Source: Staphylotrichum longicolle (lineage: Eukaryota > Ascomycota > Sordariomycetes > Sordariales > Chaetomiaceae). From it: DNA of 64,000 bases. The notes below the pieces were generated by a model that was not told the DNA's origin, did not search any database, and was given only the letters and a program-made list of their open reading frames with translations. Shown here piece by piece: positions 53,210-62,641 of this stretch (position 1 is its first letter; every line of letters begins with the position of its first letter). The position numbers and the translations under genes were made by a program. The stretch lies in the NCBI GenBank assembly GCA_019096155.1, contig JAHCVI010000001.1:7068001-7132000 (forward strand), read 5' to 3'.

Positions 53210-54753
53210 TTATCGCCGTCTGAGACGAGAAGACAATTCATTTGATGAGCTTGTTGCTCGAGCCCGTTGTGGCTTCCTCCCCCGCCTCGCAGAGTTTGTG
53301 CTGTTCGGGGTTAACTCATTCCCCGGGGTGCCTTCACGAGCGTTGGTTGCCTGCGGGTGAACAGGCCAGGCAGTCGGCGTAGCGAACCTTGTGTCTGGGA
53401 CGTCCGAGTAGCTGATGGAAGACGAGGTTCTTTTGGGAAGGGGTCCGGCGTCAGGCGAGGCGGCTCGTTTCCGCATGCTCGGAAAGAGGTCAGAATATCC
53501 CGGCGGGTCTGGATCGAGAGGACGAGCCGTTCGACGGTCGCCAGCTGCGTGTTTGTTGGTCTCAGCCCGTTCGACCCTTCCCTTCAACATCTCGAGCTCC
53601 ATCTGCAAGGTCTCCACCTGGCTGGCGCGGTTGCCGATTTTGGAGATGTTGTGTGTGAGCACCTCGAGCTCTCGTGAAGGGACCACCATTTCGACCCGGC
53701 CAGTTCCATGCGCGCGAATCTCGCCCATCTGGCGTCTCAACTGGGCCATTTCTGCACGGAGGGCCGCCATGTCTTGGGCGTGATCTGCAGCAGCAACAAC
53801 AGTGCGACTAATTTCCGACCTCATCTCTTCGATATCTTTCTGTTGCTGGCTGACTCTGGACTCCAGCCCACCTATTTCGTTGTGCAACTGGGTGTTGTGT
53901 GCGGCGAGCTGCTGTCCCACATCACTGAGCGTGGTGGTCACCGAAGCAAGGCGAAGTTCTAGTTCTGCAAGTGCGGTGTTGCTTTGGGCAGATGCTTTCG
54001 CCTTTTCAGCACTCTTGACCAATCTTAGCTCTTGCCGGAGCCCATTGATGTCCTGGTGGACAGTGCTGATGATGCTCTTCAGCTTTGTCACTTCACCCTC
54101 GACCCGGGTCGCCCTCTTTTCCAGTGCCGAGACAATTCTGAGGCCGTTGTTGTCGATGCGCTTGATATCTTCTCTTTGAGCGTAGAGATCGAGCTGCAGC
54201 TGCTGTAGCTCGGTGGCCCCGGGGAAGGCTGACGGGAATGGCGATGCTTTAGGGGACTTTGCGCTGTTCGCTTTTGAAGGCTCATTAACGCTCAACACTC
54301 GCTTGATGACAAATTCAACCTCTTGGCCTTCATTGTCGAGCAGCTCTACTGATGCGAGTCGCAACAGTATCTGGTTTCTAGAAAGATGAGGTCAGGATCG
54401 ATCGAAACGGCTTTCCTCACACAACGCACTCATCTAACACATGGTTCACGGGCGTTTGGATGCATCTGAGGCCGACCAGCGTTGCACAGTTGCAGCACAC
54501 AAGATCTTGTAACTGGCTGTATCAAATTAAGTTAGACTCAGGACATGGAAACAGTGAAAAGCACAGGTGCTGACCATTCTCCCACCAAAGTGCCTTGCTC
54601 CCCGATCCGGACTGCACCATGACACCGGACGGCGAGGTCGTCTTCTGGCTCGACAACCGGACTGAAATAGCTTTTGCCAATTTGCGTCCACAGGTTGGCA
54701 AAACGTCCAATGGGCGCATCGCACTTTTTGCATTCGCAAAAGAGGGTTTCCAT
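53210..54753 (-). CDS. mis18: Mis18-type Yippee-domain centromere protein with coiled-coil and basic tail
   Basis: Mis18 primes centromeres for CENP-A deposition. Exons 54575-54753, 54430-54516 and 53210-54377 (introns GTCAGC...CAG, 58 nt; GTGCGT...TAG, 52 nt) give 477 aa. The Yippee/Mis18 domain occupies residues 1-110 with zinc CxxC pairs at C8/C11 (ECKKCDAPIG) and C67/C70 (LVCCNCATLVG), separated by GRFANLWTQIGKSYFSP and SGEQGTL-like residues, and closing in PVNHVLDENQILLRLASVEL. Residues 150-300 form a coiled coil. The last 120 residues are Ser/Thr/Pro-rich and end in RLRRR. The long coiled coil exceeds that of fission yeast Mis18 (about 194 aa) but is usual in Pezizomycotina. Its stop lies 23 nt from that of the convergent MYND/SET gene. 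Confidence 0.85.
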
Positions 54754-55200
54754 GGTGTGAAAGTGGAAGAGTGTGGTCGGTTGTCTGGCAGTTAACCCAG
54801 ACTAAAAGGAAGTGGTGAGGATATTCTGATCAAGTTGCTGTTTGATGCTTTTCACATTTTGCCATCACAGCCTTGAATGTTCAGAGTGCGTTAGGTAATT
54901 CGTCCGAGTTTTGAGTGAATACAACAGCCCAGGCGATGCTCAGATGCAACGTCAGGGAGGGCAAGAGCTGTTGAAAGTATGAGCATAAGCTGCGGGTTGG
55001 CCATCAAGGTTCCTGACCGAAAGTGGCCTAGTTCAGAATGCCCCACCGTCCCTCCAAACTTTCCTTGGCGGCTGCAGTCTCAATCCAGAAAACTTCCCTT
55101 TTCATCTTCACCCAGCCTCAGCCTTGCGACAACCTCCACCAGGCTGGGCCGCCTCAACATCCCGTGCTAAGCCCTCGTGTCCAAGCGCCGTTCCATTGCC
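54754..55200. promoter_or_regulatory. Divergent promoter region, MIS18 / exonuclease
   Basis: A 447-nt spacer holding both promoters; 55080-55150 is C/T-rich leader. No other feature seen. Confidence 0.45.
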
Positions 55201-57368
55201 ATGGGGAAGAACAGGAAAAACAAGTCGACCCGCGGCATAGCTGCCGCCATGGCCACCATGTCGACCCTCAGCACCGACCCCAGCAACGACATGGCGATCG
55301 GCGCTGTTGCCGTCGCTCAACCTTCCCCAGAGGCCGCCGCCACCGAGTCGGCTGGTTCCCCCCAAACCGCCTCCACAGAGTCCTCTGGCAGCCTCAAAAG
55401 GTCCAGCCCCCACGATGCCGATGCCGACGGCGACGACGGGTGGCAAACAATCGAGCGCGGCCGGCCTGTCAAGAAGCACAAGAAGATCCCCGGCCAAGAC
55501 TCGAGCCGGTACCCGGGAATCCATTTTGCACAACAGTCAAGGCTGCAGGCCAAGATCAATGTCTCGTCCCTGCGCGACTTGATCCTCTACATCTTCGCCG
55601 ACGGCCCAGCTCCCCAATGGGTTTCGATCAAACACCGGCCAGAGTTCAGAAAGATCGTCACAGTCATGGTTCCTGGTCTCGAGGAGGCCATGTTCAAGGA
55701 GAATGTTGATTTCTCCAAGTACAACAATATTACACCAGATCAAGCGATCGATCGCGTTGCCACGTCTCCCCGATGACTATCTGCCCCGCCCTCTCACGAA
55801 AAGAGCTCTGCCAGAACCGCAGCCGTTCGCCGACATGTTCCCACACTTATGGCCAGTGAGAGCGCCGGGCGACGACAAGTACGCAAAACTGCATCGCCCG
55901 TCCAAACAATGCTCACTGCTCCCTCAAGGAGAAGAAGTCCGGGTTCAAGCCAGTGATTGACCCCCACGACTGGAAGGACGTGAGGACCAGGATCACAGAG
56001 TTTTTGGCCACGCCGGAAGAGCTGATGGAACATGGGTTCCCGAAACACCCAGCAATGCTCCGGGAAGGGCCACAACGTGATGCGTTCAAGGATCCCGAGG
56101 GCTGGGTCCATACCCGGGTCAACAGCCTTGAAGAAGGTGATGTGCCCGAGGCTGAGATTGAGCAGGGCAGCATCACTGCCGGCCGCCAAGTTCTGGCTCT
56201 CGACTGCGAGATGTGCATGACCGGGGAGGGCGAGTACTCTCTCACCAGGATAAGCCTCGTGTCCTGGGGTGGCGAGGTTGTTCTCGATGAGCTTGTCAAG
56301 CCAGCCAAGCCCATCATCGACTACGTGACTCGGTTCTCAGGCATCACCAAGGAAATGCTCGACCCCGTCACAACTACTCTAGCCGACATCCAAAATCGGC
56401 TGCTTGATATCTTGACCCCCCGCACGATTCTTCTGGGTCACTCACTCGACTCGGATCTGAAGGCGATACAACTCGCCCATCCCTTCGTCGTCGATACCTC
56501 AATCCTCTTTCCCCACCCACGCGGGCCCCCGCTCAAGTCTTCCTTGAAGTTCCTCGCGTTAAAGTATCTCAACCGCGAGGTTCAAAAAGGAGACGGCACC
56601 ATCCACGGACACGACAGCATCGAGGACGCTAAGACCTGTCTCGACCTGGTTAAGAAGAAGTGCGAAAAGGGCAAGGCCTGGGCCGCCGGCGACGTGCAGG
56701 GCGAGAACATTTTCAAGCGTCTCGCCCGCGCCGGCACCGCCTACCGCGCCACGGCCGGTCCGGAAGCCACCGGCGGCCTCCCCGTGGGCAAGACCAGCGC
56801 CGCGGTCGACTGGGGCGACGCGACTAGAAGTGCCTGCAACGCCGCGACCGTGACCATGTGCTGCAAGTCCGACGCCGAGGTCGAAGCAGGCATCATCCGC
56901 GCCGTCAAGGGCGACCCCGACGGCCTCGAGGTCCCCGGTGGCGGCGTCGACTTTGTCTGGGCGCGCATGCGCGAGCTGGAAGCCCACCAAGGGTGGTGGA
57001 ACCGCAACAAGCTCCCGGCCGCGGACGCACCCGGCGGCCCGCCACCACAACCACAATCTTCACCCTCCGACCCCAGCAGCAGTCCAACACCCCCGCTCGA
57101 AGCATGCCTCACGGCCCTCACCCAACGCCTCAAGCGCATCTATGACGCCCTCCCGCCGTGCACGGCCTTCATCCTCCTCAGCGGCACCGGCGACCCGCGC
57201 GAGATGAGCCGGCTACAGGCGGTGCAGGCCCAGTTTCGCAAGGAGTACAACACGCCGGGCTCCAAGTGGGACCAGCTGAGCGTGCGGTGGACCGACGCCG
57301 AGGACCAGGCGCTGCGCCGTGCCGTCAAGGCCGCCCGCAGCGGCATCGGGTTTATCGGGGTGAAATAG
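55201..57368 (+). CDS. DEDDh 3'-5' RNA exonuclease (Rex1/REXO1-like), three apparent single-base indels
   Basis: Rex-type exonucleases trim 3' ends of tRNA, 5S and 5.8S rRNA precursors. The start is MGKNRKNKSTRGIAAAMATM. An N-terminal region contains GDDGWQTIERGRPVKKHKK and LRDLILYIFADGPAPQW. The nuclease domain begins at about residue 335 with VLALDCEMCMTGEGEYSLTR (DxE), then FSGITKEML, GHSLDSDLKA (D) and HGHDSIEDAKTCLDLV (HxxxxD), so all DEDDh residues are present. As read, the frame stops at 55774-55776 after ATSPR. Dropping a C from the CCCC run at 55769-55772 restores DDYLPRPLTKRALPE; missing bases near 55892 (T) and 55922 (C) restore the rest. Corrected length is 722 aa. Rex3/Rex4 are alternatives for the exact paralogue. 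Confidence 0.86.
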
Positions 57369-58056
57369 GGGTGGCGGCCGCCGGCGTGGTTCGAGCACTC
57401 TCGATGGAGGGCGAGGGTGTGTTGGCGGTTCTGCCGGATTGCGCTGCGTGGATGGGCGGGGAGATGGGTGTGATTCTAGTCTGGTTTGCACAGTATTGCC
57501 TTTTGCATATGGAGATGCGATGCTTGCGCAGAGTCCCGTTTTAGACAAACAGTTTGTGGGTGGAGAAAAGCGAAGCTAGATAGAATTGGTTGGAGGGCGG
57601 TTAGATTCTGCAAACCAAATACCCAAGCACGCCTGATACCCTCTCAACTCGTTTCCATTCATGAGACTGCAACAAGTGACGACGTGTTCCGCTGGATTAT
57701 TCCGCTCTAGCAACTCTGCCGACTCTGTACCTAAGTTAAGTATGCACTTTGTATCTTACAGACCCGCCAGCCCCCAGCCGGCAAGGGCCGAGCAAGATCC
57801 CCTCTCGTCAAAAAACATTCCTATCTATCCTACTCCTCTTCCAAGATCACACACACCCACCCACACAGACACAGACGCAGACATGGGGATTGGGGCGTGA
57901 AGAGGAGAAGGGAGTCAGGCATTTCAAAAGACGGCCCTCCTCTCCCACAGCGCCCGCCCCGCCCCGTTCAAATACCACACCTGCTCTTCCTCCCTCGTCC
58001 TCCTCCTCTGCGGAAGATGAAGAAGAACAAGGGGAGAGCCAGGCTCACCGACCCCG
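57369..58056. other. Convergent intergenic region, exonuclease / PEX5
   Basis: 3' flanks of both genes. An ACACAC/ACAGACGCAG-like simple tract lies at 57848-57885. No gene is recognised; ORFs of 70-140 codons are low-complexity. Confidence 0.45.
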
Positions 58057-60099
58057 TCAAAAATCAAACTCGCCCCGGAAGATATCCGGGTCCACGCCGA
58101 CGACCACCTTCTCGGCGAGGTCGCGCCGTCCCATCTGGGTGAAGACGCGGCGCAGCGTGTCGTAGAGCGTGGTGCTCCGGTTCTGGGTGGTCATGGCCTC
58201 GATGCGGGCGTCGACGCCCGGGCCGGCGCCGTCGCCGCCGAGCAGCTCGCGGGCCTTGTCGCGACCGCTCTTCTCGACGCTCTTGTGCATGTCGAGCGAG
58301 GCGAGGAGGTGGCCGGCGGCCTCGGCGTGGCAGCCGATGTTAATGCACGACACGCCGAGGTTGTAGCGGGCGCGGACAAAGTTGGGGTTGATGGCGAGCG
58401 CCTTCTCGTAGGCGGCGATCGCCTCCTCGGAGCGGCCCGAGTTGGCGAGCGTGGCGCCGAGGCGGTTCCAGAGCAGGTGGATCTGCTCGCGCTGGTTGGT
58501 GGTGCCGAGCTCGGAGCTGTGGAGGGCGGCCTGGAAGCAGTCGACCGCCTTGTCGTACTCCTCGGCGCCGTAGAAGAGCACGCCCAGCCCGACCTGCACG
58601 TCCGGGTCCATGTGGTCGCCGTCGGGCGCGAGGCGGGCCGCCGAAAGGAAGAGGTCGGTGATGCGCTCGTGGAGCTGGGCGCGGTCGGTGAAGCCCATGT
58701 CGGCGGCCGACGAGAGGTCGGTCGGGGCGATGACCTGCGGGTACTTGACCGACAGCCAGCGCTCGAGGGTGCGGTAGGCGGTGCTGTCGTAGCCCTCGTT
58801 GGTGTACGAGACGGCGAGGGCCATGAGGGCGGGGAGGTTGTTGGGGTCGAGCTTGAGGGCGTGCTCGAGCGCGCGGATGGCGGCTTCTTCCTTTTCGTTT
58901 TGGGCCTGCGCGCTGCCGAGGTAGACCCAGGCTTCGACGTGGTCCGGATTCGCCTGGACGGCGGCTTCGAAGGCGAGGGCGGCGAGGGACAGGTTGCCGC
59001 CCTCGTTCATGATGCGCACGCCTTCCTCAAAGGGATTGGGCTGGTTCTGGAAGATGTTCTCGTCTTCGAAGAGATAGTCTTGGATCACGGGGTCGGCGCC
59101 GAGGCGGTTGTTGAGCCCCCAGTCGTTGAGGTTGTCGCCGCCGAAATGGGAGCTGTCGAACTTGGCGAAGTCGTCTTCGATGTCATCCAACTCCTTCATG
59201 GCCTCCTGCTCGGCCTGGATGCCGCGCCATATCGACTCGAGGTCGCCGTAGCCCGTCTCCGAGTGCAGCAGCTTCTCGTCCATCTGGTCCAGCTCGGGCT
59301 CCATGGCGAGGGCCTCGTCCGTCTCCTCGCGCAGCTGGCGGTCATGCAGCTCCATCTGCTGGAACTGCTCCTCCCACTTGTTCTCGTCCAGCTCCACAAC
59401 CTTGCCCTTGCCCTTGCCCTCGACTTCTTGTTGTTGCGGCTGGTGTTGGTGGGCCATCTGCATCTGGGGGCCGTACATGGGCTGGAACATGGGGCGCGAC
59501 ATCATGCTGTAGCTCATGCCGCCCATCATCATGGGTCGCTGGGGCTGGGCCATCATGCTGCCGCTTGCTCCCGGCATGGGGCTCGCGCGGGCGGCGGACG
59601 CGGAGCCGTTCATCTGCTGGAACTTGGCGAACTCGTCTGGGCTGAACTGAGTGCCCTGGGGCGCGTTGAAGGCGGCCTCCATGGCGGCCTGGGTGTCGGG
59701 CGGGGCCCAGGATGGGGACAAGGGCGAGCCGGAGCGGGCGCGGAGGTGGACGCCGTGGTTCTGGTCGAGGTGCACGTGGCCCATGGGGCCGTGCTGTTCG
59801 AGGGGCATCTCGGCGAGGCCGGGGCTCTGGTGGAGGAAGCCGTTCATCATCTGCGGGGGGTGGCATCGAATGTCAGATTATCCTGCACCTGCACCTGCAC
59901 CTGTACTTCTGCTGTCCTTCAGAATACATACCTCGTCCTGGGGCGCATTGTGAGCCGCACTCCTGAAGCCGGCGGCGGCATTCGGCCCCCTGCCCACGAG
60001 GCGGTCATGTTGCAGGCTCTTGTCGTCCTGGACGTGTTTCGTGAACTGGCTAAGCGGGTTGCCCGCCGTCGAGCATTCGGCGCCACCGAGGAACGACAT
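58057..60099 (-). CDS. pex5: Peroxisomal PTS1 import receptor Pex5
   Basis: Pex5 is the cycling receptor that carries PTS1 (SKL-type) proteins to the peroxisome. Exons 59932-60099 and 58057-59850 flank an 81-nt intron (GTATGT...CAG), giving 653 aa. The N-terminus MSFLGGAECSTAGNPLSQF holds the conserved cysteine (residue 9) that is mono-ubiquitinated for receptor export. WxxxF/Y-type motifs for Pex14/Pex13 binding are visible (WEEQF, and WAPPD-related). Two to three TPR blocks occupy about 328-620: PNPFEEGVRIMNEGGNLSLAA, VEAWVYLGSAQAQNEKEEAA, WNRLGATLANSGRSEEAIAAY and ARYNLGVSCINIGCHAEAAGH. The frame is intact. The 625-codon plus-strand ORF across it is a GC-bias shadow. Confidence 0.96.
59881..59905 (+). 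repeat. CACCTG hexamer repeat in the PEX5 intron
   Basis: Four tandem hexamers (CTGCAC/CACCTG phase) in the 81-nt PEX5 intron; the last copy is degenerate (CTGTAC). Confidence 0.8.
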
Positions 60100-60856
60100 G
60101 GCTGTTGCGGACGGAGAGATGGATGCGAGAGAGGTCGAGAATCGAGAAACAGCGGCCCGTAGCAGTCCAGTCGAAGACGGGAACAAGGGCGACGGGGAGG
60201 AGGGAGGGGTGCTCAGGCGGGGCTGACAAATGCCAGAAGAATAGACAACGCAATACGGAGAAGTGGAAAATCTAGTGATGCAAAGGCAGCATTCCCCCCC
60301 AAGGTGTAGATTGGTAAAGAGAAAGAGAAAATCAGGTCGAAATAAGGCACCAGCCGTGGGTGCTGGCGGTTTGTGGTGTGTTTGTCGGCAGCGCTTGGAG
60401 ACGGGGTCTGGGGTGCACGTCGGGCCGCCGAGGGATCTTGGGCCGTCGCTGTAAGGCCCGCCACTGGATATGCCGAGGCAGCTGAGCCCCTCCCCCAATT
60501 TGCGGATCTGGGGCCGGCACCAGGGCACCTCGCAGCCCCACCCCGAACATGTGGTCGGTTTTCGGGCGCCCCTGGCTCCGCTTACAGCACATCCAGGTCC
60601 TTTGACAGAATATAATCTCCGCCTCAAACGTTGCGTGGAATAAGGTCACGGACTCCCAAAAGTGACACGTGATGAGGAGATTGTCAAAGTAGTATACATC
60701 TATGCCCGAAAACCCAACACCATTCTACATATGTGTACATGTACATACACCCAGTCCCAGCGCAAGACCCGCCACCTAGGGACCGAAATGCTACCCACTC
60801 GTTGCTGGCCAACGAGTAACTGTCGTCGTCAAACCGCTCAGTTCCATCCCGGTAAA
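60100..60856. promoter_or_regulatory. Intergenic, PEX5 promoter and RRM gene 3' flank
   Basis: Contains the PEX5 5' side (60100-60250) and the RRM gene 3' flank with TATATGTGTACATGTACATACAC-like alternating repeats at 60727-60755. No gene is recognised. Confidence 0.45.
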
Positions 60857-62065
60857 TCAGTGCTCCTGCGGCTCCTCACTGCCGCTCGACTCCCTCCGCT
60901 TCTTGTTGAACCCCGAGGCGAAATCGATCCGCAGTTTCCTGTCGCCGAGCACGGCGCCATCGAGCTTCCGCTTGGCCTCGCTGGCCGCCTCCACCGTCGT
61001 GAAATCGGCGTGCGCAAAGCCACGGGGCCAGCCCGTGGTGCGGTCCACCGCCACCCGAACGTCCCGCAGGTTGTCGACACCACGGAAGAGCCTGTTCAAC
61101 TCGGCGTCGGTCGTCTCGTAGGGAATGTTGCCGACGAAGAGCTGGTTGGTCGGCCCCTGGGGCGAGTTGCGGTGCTGCCTCGGCTTGCTGCGCGACTCGT
61201 CGGCCGCCCGGGGAATGCAGGTAATGCGGCGTCCATGCCAGAACGAGCCGTTGACGTTGGAGCAGGCGTCCTGGAGCTCTTCGGCAGACCCAAACGTCAC
61301 GAAACCGTAACTAGACGGAGCACCCCCCATGTTAGTCACTAATGACCCTCAAAAGGCAACAAGATGCCAAAACGCCAGCCAAGGCTTCAACTTACCCCTT
61401 GCTCATACCGCGAGGGTCGCGCGCAATATAAGTGCTCTGGACAGTGCCGTACTTGGCAAAGGCCTTTTGCAGGTGCTCCTCCGTAAGCTCGAAGACGAGG
61501 TTGCGGACAAAGGCCGAGTGGGGAGCTATTCCGGAACTCGGTTAGCCGGGACTGCGTAGAAAAACAAGCGTGTTCATCACCACTAACATTTCTCGACTTT
61601 GGGTTGGGGCGCAAGCGGGGGAGCGACCTCCTGCATCGACTCTTGGATATCAGCCTCGGTCTGCGCAACGGACTCCTTGAGCAAAGTCAGCGATTCCATC
61701 CCTGTATAAATGCGCGGGTGTGTTGGAGATGTACCTCCACATCCTGGCGGGCGTCGTCGACAACCTGGCGCTCAAAGTCCTGCTCCGACTTGCGCTGGGC
61801 CTCCTCCAACGCCTTGTCCTCGAGGTCAGACGCCGTACGCACCGTCTGGGAAAAGAACCGGAGTCCCTGTGCGGAGGCTGTCCTGGCGGCATTGCATTCC
61901 ACGGCGGCTCGGACGGCGAAAGGAGTGATGCGGGTCGTGGTCGAAACGGGCCTCGAGGCCGCAATGGCGGACCTCAGAGCAGCACGGCGCAGAGAATGCC
62001 TAGGGGTTTTTGTTGTCAATGGCATGCCCATTGAGCAAGCAGCTTCATAAATATTGCACTTACAT
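60857..62065 (-). CDS. Mitochondrial-type protein with two RNA-recognition motifs; start codon probably split by an intron
   Basis: Probable mitochondrial RNA-binding protein; the target is unknown. Exons 62064-62065, 61735-61999, 61588-61675, 61396-61525 and 60857-61310 keep phase and give 312 aa. The N-terminus is rich in Arg, Ser and Ala without acids (MHSLRRAALRSAIAASRPV), as in mitochondrial presequences. A coiled-coil stretch (EEAQRKSEQDFERQVVDDA) follows. RRM1 has RNP2 AFVRNLV and RNP1 KGYGFVTF (about 155-230); RRM2 has RNP2 LFVGNIP and RNP1 RGFAHADF (about 235-310). The alternative is a start at ATG about 62025 with no first intron (MGMPLTTKTPRHS). The 64-nt intron has a perfect GTAAGT donor and CTAG acceptor, which favours the split start. 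Confidence 0.85.
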
Positions 62066-62478
62066 CTTGATATTGGGGGGTTGGTGCCGAGGGGAGATGA
62101 GTGGACCGTAGGGATGTAAAACTACCTGTTGATGTTGTCGCGGTCTTGGTCGTTCAAGAAACAGTTTTTGCCGAGCGCGATGTTCCTGGTCGCAACGAGA
62201 AATTTCGTGCCAAGACGATCCATGGATGCGTGCACTGACCTGGCACTGCAACGCATTCCGCTTAGCGCGCAACCATTCCTCGAAGCCGGCGCCGTTATCT
62301 TATCTGTCTCTGAGCTTGCTACTCCGCAATCGAGGTTCCTCCTGTCTCCGCACACAACCCCACGGACCCGTTCACCTGTGCAGCCAAAAGACGGCCGACA
62401 AATGGGCTTCTCCCAGACGATCCATCCGCGCTTCAGATGCGCTATTTCCCGCCACGCACCACAACAAATCAGCTTGTG
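62066..62478. promoter_or_regulatory. Intergenic, RRM gene promoter and tRNA upstream flank
   Basis: A 413-nt spacer between divergent transcription units (RRM gene on the minus strand, tRNA-Ala on the plus). No gene recognised. Confidence 0.45.
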
Positions 62479-62563
62479 GGGCGTGTGGCTCAGTTGGTAG
62501 AGCGTTCGCTTAGCATGCCTCGGTGTATGCGAAAGGTCCTGGGTTCGATTCCCAGCTCGTCCA
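62479..62563 (+). tRNA. tRNA-Ala (AGC) with a 12-nt intron
   Basis: The cloverleaf folds from GGGCGTG (acceptor) with D stem GCTC/GAGC, anticodon stem TTCGC/GCGAA, T stem CTGGG/CCCAG and 3' acceptor strand CTCGTCC plus A73. The anticodon loop TTAGCAT carries AGC for alanine. A 12-nt intron (62516-62527) sits one base 3' of the anticodon, the canonical position. Internal promoters: A box GTGGCTCAGTTGG, B box GGTTCGATTCC. The acceptor stem has one G-U and one T-T mismatch. An ordinary eukaryotic nuclear tRNA gene. Confidence 0.92.
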
Positions 62564-62569
62564 CTCTCA

Positions 62570-62641
62570 GCGCCAATGGTCTAGTGGTTAGGATTCAACC
62601 CTTCCAAGGTTGAGGGGGGGGTTCGATTCCCTCTTGGCGCA
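62570..62641 (+). tRNA. tRNA-Gly (TCC)
   Basis: Acceptor stem GCGCCAA/TTGGCGC is perfect. D-arm TGGTCTAGTGGTTAGG, anticodon stem CAACC/GGTTG with loop CTTCCAA gives anticodon TCC. The T arm loop is TTCGATT, with stem GGGGG/CCCTC (one G-U). There is no intron. An unusual run of eight Gs spans the variable loop and T stem. It lies 6 nt downstream of the tRNA-Ala gene on the same strand. Confidence 0.92.

Noticed and set aside
58285..60162. A 625-codon plus-strand ORF over PEX5, and similar long plus-strand ORF at 28591-29463.
   Set aside because: Both are mirror frames of real minus-strand genes (PEX5 and the coiled-coil protein), with no domain of their own.
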